Part shown: piece by piece, positions 59,299 through 64,000 of the stretch
Layout of the letters: each line of letters starts with the position of its first letter
How positions within the stretch are numbered: the stretch's first letter is position 1
Assembly (NCBI RefSeq): GCF_900104025.1
Contig: NZ_FNIQ01000001.1
Coordinates: 620,001 to 684,000, forward strand
From: Geodermatophilus sp. DSM 45219
Lineage (GTDB): Bacteria; Actinomycetota; Actinomycetes; Mycobacteriales; Geodermatophilaceae
Reading direction: 5' to 3'
DNA length: 64,000 nt
Program-made: the position numbers and the translations under genes
The notes under the pieces: generated by a model
What the model saw: the letters and a program-made list of their open reading frames with translations, nothing else
Databases searched by the model: none
What the model was told of the DNA's origin: nothing

Positions 59299-60554
59299 GA
59301 TCGGGCCACCGTCTCGTCCGCCGCGCTGTCGGCGGACTCGGCATCGACGGTGTGGAAGACCGGGATGGTCCGCACCGACGCCAGGTAGGCGGTGCCGTCG
59401 GTGCTGCCCGTCCCTCGCAGGTCGGCGAGCATCCGCGCGGCGAGCCGGTAGTGCGTCTGGCGCCACCGCAGCCAGACAGAGGCGAAGTCGGCCATCGCCG
59501 TGCGCAGAGCGTCGACTTGTTGGTCGCTCAACTCGCCGACGGCGATGGCCTCGCGGTAGGCGTCGTCCAGTGTGGCCTGCCCGGCGAGCACGCGCGCGCG
59601 AACCTCAGGCACGGAGTAGAAGGCCTCGGAGTCGACCCGGGCGTCGTCAGGCTGGCGGCAGAGGGCCTCGAAGATCTTGTAGTTGCGCGACTGGATCGCG
59701 CTTGCACCGTCGGTGTAGGTGCGGAAGGTCCGAAACGCCTCGACCTGCATCGTGGCGAGCATCGAGAAGAGCGGCGCGGCCTGGCGCATCGCGGTTGCGG
59801 CCACGCGCAGGTAGTGCACTGCCCGATGCGTGTCCCGGCGCGCGAGGGCGTTGACCGCTCCTCGCAACTGGGCACTCAGCAAAGCAAAGGTGGTCTCGAA
59901 CAATTGCAGAACTCGCAGGAAGAGGTACTCATCGTGCGCCGTGTAGACGGGCAGCACGGTCAGACCCATCAGGCGTCGCTCCAGTACTGACATGTCGGCG
60001 TCGACGACGGTGCAGACCTGCCGAGCAAGGTCCACGGGGTCGGATTCAGTCAGCCCGCCGACCAGCGTGAGTCGCTCGAGCGTCGGCCGGATCGCGCGTA
60101 CGCCGAGGCGCAGCCGCTTGGCCGTACCTGCCGAACTCGGACGCATGTGGGGCAGCCGGGTCGTCTGGCCGTCTGCTGCCGCCAACTCGAAGGCCAGCAC
60201 GTCCGCCATCAGATGGGCTGAGAGCCGGTCGCAGCGGGAGCGGGCGAACGGCACCTGCTCGATCGGGTCGTCCGCGGCCGGCAGCTCCAGCAGCGGCAGG
60301 GCCAGATAGCTGCGGTAGTCATAGCGGCCGTCGGGCTTGTCGAGGGCCACGTCGAGGAAGGTTGCGAGCCTGTGCAGCGCCGGCCAGGGGCTCTGGATCT
60401 CCGGCAGCTCTGCACGGACGCGGGCCAGGAGACGGAGGATCTCGTCGGACACGAAGTGCTTACCCACGGCGTGGTACTCGCGGACGACGGCGTCATAGGG
60501 AAACGTCCGGGCGTCTCTCCGTCGCAGCCAGGACATCACTTCTGCTGTAGACAT
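59295..60554 (-). CDS. Divergent tryptophan-2,3-dioxygenase-superfamily heme protein with extra N-terminal domain
   Basis: The 419-aa protein has no clear match over residues 1-190. From about 200 it follows the TDO fold: HDEYLFLRVLQLFETTFALL (TDO has H-Q-x-x-E-L-W here), MQVEAFRTFRTYTDGASAIQSRNYKIFEAL (F-R-x-x-L/T with A-S-G-x-Q-S-like region) and WLRWRQTHYRLAARMLADLRGTGSTDGT (W-R-x-x-H-Y with the proximal heme His, then G-T-G-S). The distal catalytic His of TDO is replaced by Leu, so it is unlikely to be a plain TDO. Compare MarE, SfmD and LmbB2, heme-dependent aromatic hydroxylases of the superfamily. It is 4 nt from the kynureninase-like gene and overlaps the monooxygenase start. Confidence 0.72.
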   Translation of the reverse strand: MSTAEVMSWLRRRDARTFPYDAVVREYHAVGKHFVSDEILRLLARVRAELPEIQSPWPALHRLATFLDVALDKPDGRYDYRSYLALPLLELPAADDPIEQVPFARSRCDRLSAHLMADVLAFELAAADGQTTRLPHMRPSSAGTAKRLRLGVRAIRPTLERLTLVGGLTESDPVDLARQVCTVVDADMSVLERRLMGLTVLPVYTAHDEYLFLRVLQLFETTFALLSAQLRGAVNALARRDTHRAVHYLRVAATAMRQAAPLFSMLATMQVEAFRTFRTYTDGASAIQSRNYKIFEALCRQPDDARVDSEAFYSVPEVRARVLAGQATLDDAYREAIAVGELSDQQVDALRTAMADFASVWLRWRQTHYRLAARMLADLRGTGSTDGTAYLASVRTIPVFHTVDAESADSAADETVARS

Positions 60555-60558
60555 AGCC

Positions 60559-61737
60559 TCACCGGGGGGTCGGGTGGATGTTGGATTCAGGCCGCTGAGC
60601 GCGGTAGGCAGCAATGGCAGCGCAGGCGGCCTCCACATCCGCGGTGTCGTTGTAGAAGTGAAAGGACAGGCGGAGCAGGTCGCCGCGTGGGCTGGCGATG
60701 ACCCGCCGTCTGGCGAGGAAGGCGGCCAGGCGCACGGGATCGCGATCCTTGATGGCGATGTGTGCACCGCGCTGACCAGGGGGAGCTGCCTGGACTCGTT
60801 CCCCGGCCGCGGTCAGCTGATCCGTCGCCAGCATGCTCAGACCGAGCACGTGATCCCGGACGTTCACCAGGTCCAGGCTGCTGATGAGCCGGAGGCCGGC
60901 GGCGGCCGCGTAGCAGGCGGGCACCGCTGGGGTGCCCGTTTCGAACTTTCGGGCTTCCGGCGGGAAGTCGAGCTGGTCCGGAGTGAACGAGAAGGGGTTC
61001 ACCCGACCGAACCAGCCCGTCAGGACCGGTGTGCGGTCGACCAACTCCGGCGACTTGACGTAGAGGAAGGCCACGCCCGGCAACCCGAGTAGGTACTTCA
61101 TGGACCCGGCGACGAGGAAGTCACAGCCCAGTTCAGTCACGTCCACTGGCTGCACCCCGACTGCCTGATAGGCGTCGACGATGACCCGTGCCCCGAGTGC
61201 GTGTGCGCGGTCAGCGATATGGCGGACCGGCCAGCGACGGGCATCGCGGTAGTCGACGAGCGGCACCGATACGAGTGCGGTGCGCTCATCGAGGTGCTGG
61301 GCCTGCTCGTCAGGTGAGGCCGTGAACGTGATGTCGGCGCCGTTGTGCTGCTGCGCGAGCCAGACGTGCCCCAGGGACGGGAACTCGACCCGACTCGTGA
61401 CCAGCCGAGGTCGGCGCGACCAGTCGATCGTTGAGGCGATCTGATAGGCGCCCACCGAAGCGTTCGGGACTACAGCCACCTGTTGCGGCCTGGCGCCGAT
61501 GAGACTGGCGAAACGACCGCGCGCCTCGGTGACCTGGTCCTCGAACCGTCCCCATGGCGCCCCCTCGGACGCCATGTCCGCGAGCATTGCTTCCATCGCC
61601 GCGTCCAGGTCGACGGATCGGGCGCCCAGGCTGCACGAGGCGAGGTGTGCGGTCTGCGCAAGGGCAGGGAAGCGGGCGCGGAAAGCAGCAGCGTCCACGG
61701 CCGACGCCGGCCGCGTGCCGACGAGCGATGCCCTCAT
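60559..61737 (-). CDS. Kynureninase-like class V PLP enzyme
   Basis: The 392-aa protein has a class V aminotransferase/kynureninase fold: RFPALAQTAHLASCSLGARSVDL, VVPNASVGAYQIASTIDW, VEFPSLGHVWLAQQHNGADI, VIVDAYQAVGVQPVDVTELG (the PLP Asp and Gln) and FLVAGSMKYLLGLPGVAFLYV with the PLP Lys. The context with TDO and formamidase suggests kynurenine cleavage to anthranilate-type product, but the Lys region (S-M-K-Y-L-L-G) differs from classical kynureninase, and a desulfurase-like or other class V role is possible. Its start overlaps the TDO stop (ATGA). Confidence 0.75.
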   Translation of the reverse strand: MRASLVGTRPASAVDAAAFRARFPALAQTAHLASCSLGARSVDLDAAMEAMLADMASEGAPWGRFEDQVTEARGRFASLIGARPQQVAVVPNASVGAYQIASTIDWSRRPRLVTSRVEFPSLGHVWLAQQHNGADITFTASPDEQAQHLDERTALVSVPLVDYRDARRWPVRHIADRAHALGARVIVDAYQAVGVQPVDVTELGCDFLVAGSMKYLLGLPGVAFLYVKSPELVDRTPVLTGWFGRVNPFSFTPDQLDFPPEARKFETGTPAVPACYAAAAGLRLISSLDLVNVRDHVLGLSMLATDQLTAAGERVQAAPPGQRGAHIAIKDRDPVRLAAFLARRRVIASPRGDLLRLSFHFYNDTADVEAACAAIAAYRAQRPESNIHPTPR

Positions 61738-62462
61738 GCGTCGGCCGCTGCCTGGTCCGCTCCCAGGGGGCCGCGGCGCGTCAGGTCGGCTCGCACCTGC
61801 CACAGCTCGGGGAAGAAGCGGTGAGCAATGAGTCTGGTCAGCACCTCCTGTACCGGGGTCCCCTGCGTCCCCACCACGTCATGGCCGATGATGAGCGTTA
61901 TCACCTTGTAGTGGCGGACTCGCCAGATCGAGACCCGTTCGTCCCACTCGATCAACGCCTCGGCCAAAGTGACGACGGGATTGTGCCCGCCGTCCTGGTA
62001 CATCTGGGTCAGGTTCAGCTCGCGCTCCTGCAGAAGGGCGCCGAAAGCCTGACCGAGAGCGCGGCTGTGCCGCTGTACGGCTCGCCACCCGGGAGAGTCC
62101 GCACCGGAGCCGTGTCCCAGGACGGTACGGATGGTCTGGAAATCCCAGGGGGACAGATGGCGCAGCATCTCCAGCTGCTCGGTCACCAGCTGGACGGACA
62201 GCGCGGCCCGCCTCAGGAGGCTGGTGGCTTGCTCGAGGTGCCCCTCCCTGATCGCGGCGGTGGCCGTCTCGACTTCGGCGCAGGCGAGTTTCAGCCACAA
62301 CTCGGTCGACTGGTGCACGACCTGGAAGAGCAGCTCGTCACGGTGGACGACCTCGTCCGGCGACCGCTGCAGGGCGAGCAGGCTGTCCGTGCGCATGTAG
62401 CGCGCGTAGTCATTGGCACCCTCACCCGAGAGCACCTGGGTCTTGTAGTCCTTGGGCAACAT
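61734..62462 (-). CDS. kynA: Tryptophan 2,3-dioxygenase
   Basis: The 242-aa heme enzyme opens the indole ring of L-Trp to N-formylkynurenine. Motifs are DELLFQVVHQSTELWLKLACAE (distal His, substrate site), SPWDFQTIRTVLGHGSGADSPGW and DERVSIWRVRHYKVITLIIG with the proximal heme His, then VVGTQGTPVQEVL (GTQGT for the usual GTGGS). The size is near bacterial TDO, slightly short. The start is ATG 62462, with CAAGGACCC just upstream (weak ribosome site). It is 14 bp after the ATP-grasp gene. Confidence 0.92.
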   Translation of the reverse strand: MLPKDYKTQVLSGEGANDYARYMRTDSLLALQRSPDEVVHRDELLFQVVHQSTELWLKLACAEVETATAAIREGHLEQATSLLRRAALSVQLVTEQLEMLRHLSPWDFQTIRTVLGHGSGADSPGWRAVQRHSRALGQAFGALLQERELNLTQMYQDGGHNPVVTLAEALIEWDERVSIWRVRHYKVITLIIGHDVVGTQGTPVQEVLTRLIAHRFFPELWQVRADLTRRGPLGADQAAADA

Positions 62463-62476
62463 GGGTCCTTGGAGTC

Positions 62477-63778
62477 TCAGGCGGGCACCGGCGCCGGGCC
62501 CCCGGCGGTGGGGACGGACGTGGCCTCACGGTCGGTTGCGGGCAGAGCCGAGCCGCTGACCCGAAAGCTCGAAGCGGTGGCGACTATTGCTCTCTCAACG
62601 GCGGCACTATTGGAACCACGGAAGCGGAACCGCCCGCCGACGTGCTCGTAGTAGGCGTCTGCAGCAGGCAGGATCTCGCCCGGGGCCAACAGTGATTCGG
62701 CGTACGGCCCAGGCGAACTCCCGAGCATCGAGGTCGCCTCGGTGATCACACACGGGCGCGCGGCCGGCGCCGGTGCGAGCAACCAGCCACCGACCTCGTT
62801 CGGGACCGTTCGCTGGGGTGGAGGAGCCGGCGGCAGCCCGAGCTGGATGCGTAGCGCGCTCGCCATCAGGTCGTAGCCGTGGAGTTCTCGCCAGATGAAG
62901 GGGATCTCAGCACCGCCTACACGGGCACCGACCTCGAGGAAGGAACAGGAAACGGCGGGGGCATGGCGGTCAACGAACATCTCCAGGTGGAAGGCCGTTG
63001 GGTCGCGGGTCAGCGCCCGCAGGTAGTCGGTGGTGGCCTCCTGGATGGCTGACAGGACGATCGGGTCGTCTTCCTCCACCGATCCGAGGGCCGCGCCGCC
63101 GCGGAAATCCAGGCAGCTGTTGATGTATCGAGAAGCCCGCCAGACGAGCAGGCGGTCGCCGGCGAAGATCCCGTCGACGTGGAAGATCGGCCGGGGATCG
63201 AAGTCCTGGACCATCATGGGTCTGTCCGGCCAGACCAGCTCGTCGAGGTCGCGCTCGGAATCCAGTACGACGACGCCCTCGCTCGAACTTCCCATTCGAG
63301 GCTTGAGCACCACCGGCCAACCGGTGGCCCGGGCGAAGCGCAGCACCTCGCCCCGGGAGGCGGCACCCGACGTCCGAGGGGTCGGCAAGCCAGCCGCGGC
63401 CACCGCCTCGACCATCAGGAGCTTGTCGCGGAACCGCAGCAGATCGCAGGGGTGCTGACCAGCCAGGTGGCGGGCATGACGCAGCTCCGCCGCCACGAGC
63501 AAGTCGTCCTCTTTGAGCGCGATCAGGCCACCAACGGGCCCGTGGCGGTGTTCCAGCTGCTCCAGGGCGCCCGTGACCTGGGCCAGGTCGTCGGTTGCGG
63601 CGACGAGGGCGATGTCCGCGGCTTGATCGGGCACCGACCCCTGACCGACATCCGTCGTCACGTAGGTGACACGGTGCCACCGGTGGTCCAGGTAGGCGGC
63701 ATAGTCGGCGTAGCGCTCGCGCCACCGGTTCATCACGACGATGTGCGACGGTTCGGTCAGTTCCTGCGCCGTGATCAT
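62477..63778 (-). CDS. ATP-grasp ligase 2 of the island operon
   Basis: The 433-aa protein has an N-terminal pre-ATP-grasp fold (HIVVMNRWRERYADYAAYLDHRW), CDLLRFRDKLLMVEAVAAAGLPTPR, VVLKPRMGSSSEGVVVLDSERD (nucleotide loop), QDFDPRPIFHVDGIFAGDRLLV, HLEMFVD and FLEVGARVGGAEIPFIW with the Mg-binding Glu; the usual E-x-N becomes E-x-G-A-R. It is not closely like ligase 1, so the two probably make different bonds. The C-terminal 70 aa are poorly conserved. The start is ATG 63778. Confidence 0.85.
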   Translation of the reverse strand: MITAQELTEPSHIVVMNRWRERYADYAAYLDHRWHRVTYVTTDVGQGSVPDQAADIALVAATDDLAQVTGALEQLEHRHGPVGGLIALKEDDLLVAAELRHARHLAGQHPCDLLRFRDKLLMVEAVAAAGLPTPRTSGAASRGEVLRFARATGWPVVLKPRMGSSSEGVVVLDSERDLDELVWPDRPMMVQDFDPRPIFHVDGIFAGDRLLVWRASRYINSCLDFRGGAALGSVEEDDPIVLSAIQEATTDYLRALTRDPTAFHLEMFVDRHAPAVSCSFLEVGARVGGAEIPFIWRELHGYDLMASALRIQLGLPPAPPPQRTVPNEVGGWLLAPAPAARPCVITEATSMLGSSPGPYAESLLAPGEILPAADAYYEHVGGRFRFRGSNSAAVERAIVATASSFRVSGSALPATDREATSVPTAGGPAPVPA

Positions 63779-63847
63779 CAGCCCTCTCCCCCTTGGTCCG
63801 TGTGCTGGCTTCCGGTCAGCCGGTCCGCGGATGACCGTGATCGACGG

Positions 63848-64000
63848 TCAGATACGGGCGGCATCGCCATCTGGGCTCTCCCGCGCCATGGAGTAGGTGA
63901 AGACACAGGTGCCGCGGGTTCCCGGATTCGAATAGGACACGACCGCGCCGTCCTCCGGACGCAAGGCGCGGACAAAGGCCCCGGCATATCCCTGCTGGTC
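63848..64000 (-). CDS. C-terminal fragment of an unidentified protein at the window edge
   Basis: The last 50 codons of a minus-strand gene that starts outside the window, ending at TGA 63848-63850. The visible tail includes GYAGAFVRALRPEDGAVVSY and RGTCVFTYSMARES. I do not recognise a family. It has codon use like the operon and lies 69 bp before ligase 2, so it is probably the next member of the operon. A competing frame over the same bases (63778-63987) has poorer composition. Confidence 0.5.
   Translation of the reverse strand, partial: DQQGYAGAFVRALRPEDGAVVSYSNPGTRGTCVFTYSMARESPDGDAARI

Noticed and set aside
63778..63987. A 69-codon frame at the right edge overlapping ligase 2's start
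   Set aside because: Its Arg/Pro/Ser-rich composition is that of a shadow; the frame ending at 63848 has balanced composition and reads through to the window edge.
50796..64000. Second attachment site or integrase marking the island's far end
   Set aside because: No second copy of the tRNA-Pro 3' sequence and no recombinase gene were found by eye in the window; if present they are beyond 64000.
50796..64000. NRPS, PKS or RiPP precursor genes in the island
   Set aside because: No carrier, condensation, adenylation or ketosynthase motif and no convincing precursor-plus-maturase pair is visible in the part shown.

Overview
The window is very GC-rich and has mostly GTG/ATG starts, few spacers and many 4-bp ATGA/GTGA overlaps. 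With its gene content and order this points to a high-GC actinomycete, most like the Geodermatophilaceae (Blastococcus/Geodermatophilus/Modestobacter); the family is an inference from style and content. Many genes appear leaderless, with a TAnnnT box about 6-8 nt before the start codon.

Layout. (1) 1-7014: late corrin-ring genes (C-terminus of a probable CbiD, CobM, CobL), peptide deformylase, CobD/CbiB, an ANTAR regulator, PlsC and CobQ. (2) 7001-13146: small housekeeping and hypothetical genes (thioesterase, PPOX, VOC, PemK/MazF-like, methyltransferase, AbrB-type membrane protein, and a winged-helix regulator paired with a membrane protein). (3) 13212-23889: a cobalamin riboswitch followed by one long coupled operon: fused ChlI/ChlD-type chelatase subunit, CobO, CobB, the CbiM-N-Q-O cobalt importer, CobE/CbiG-C, CobC-like, CobT and a fused siroheme synthase/uroporphyrinogen methyltransferase. 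Regions 1 and 3 together cover much of B12 synthesis plus cobalt uptake. (4) 23959-34064: M23 peptidase, DUF222-HNH protein, an ABC exporter with its own XRE regulator, extradiol dioxygenase, SoxR with a sox box, SDR, QueA-like, a degenerate M48-like protein and a FhuF-like protein. (5) 34242-50687: a block with the gene order of the Mycobacterium tuberculosis acs-Rv3683 region (acs, holin-like, epoxide hydrolase, MarP, NUDIX, TlpA-like, Nth, small membrane protein, Crp, RidA, DUF4177, two ArsA-like ATPases, PonA2-type PBP, metallophosphoesterase), but without whiB4.

(6) 50719-64000: tRNA-Pro(CGG), then a frameshifted GGDEF remnant, then a lower-GC, all-minus-strand operon of at least 12 genes running off the right edge. 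It encodes tryptophan 2,3-dioxygenase, a second and very divergent TDO-superfamily heme protein, a kynureninase-like PLP enzyme, a cyclase-family (kynurenine formamidase-like) hydrolase, a class A flavin monooxygenase, a BCAT-like aminotransferase, a HemK-like methyltransferase, a PPOX flavoprotein, an NADPH-FMN reductase, two ATP-grasp ligases and an MFS exporter. This looks like a horizontally acquired biosynthetic cluster that turns tryptophan into a kynurenine-type building block and joins it by ATP-grasp (not NRPS) chemistry. I do not recognise it as a known cluster and regard it as the most interesting part of the window.

Two families of intergenic palindromes also recur: a roughly 55-nt GGCCCCGTCC...GGACGGGGTCC hairpin, and a 16-bp CGTTCCCGCGGGAACG palindrome found just 3' of three minus-strand genes.
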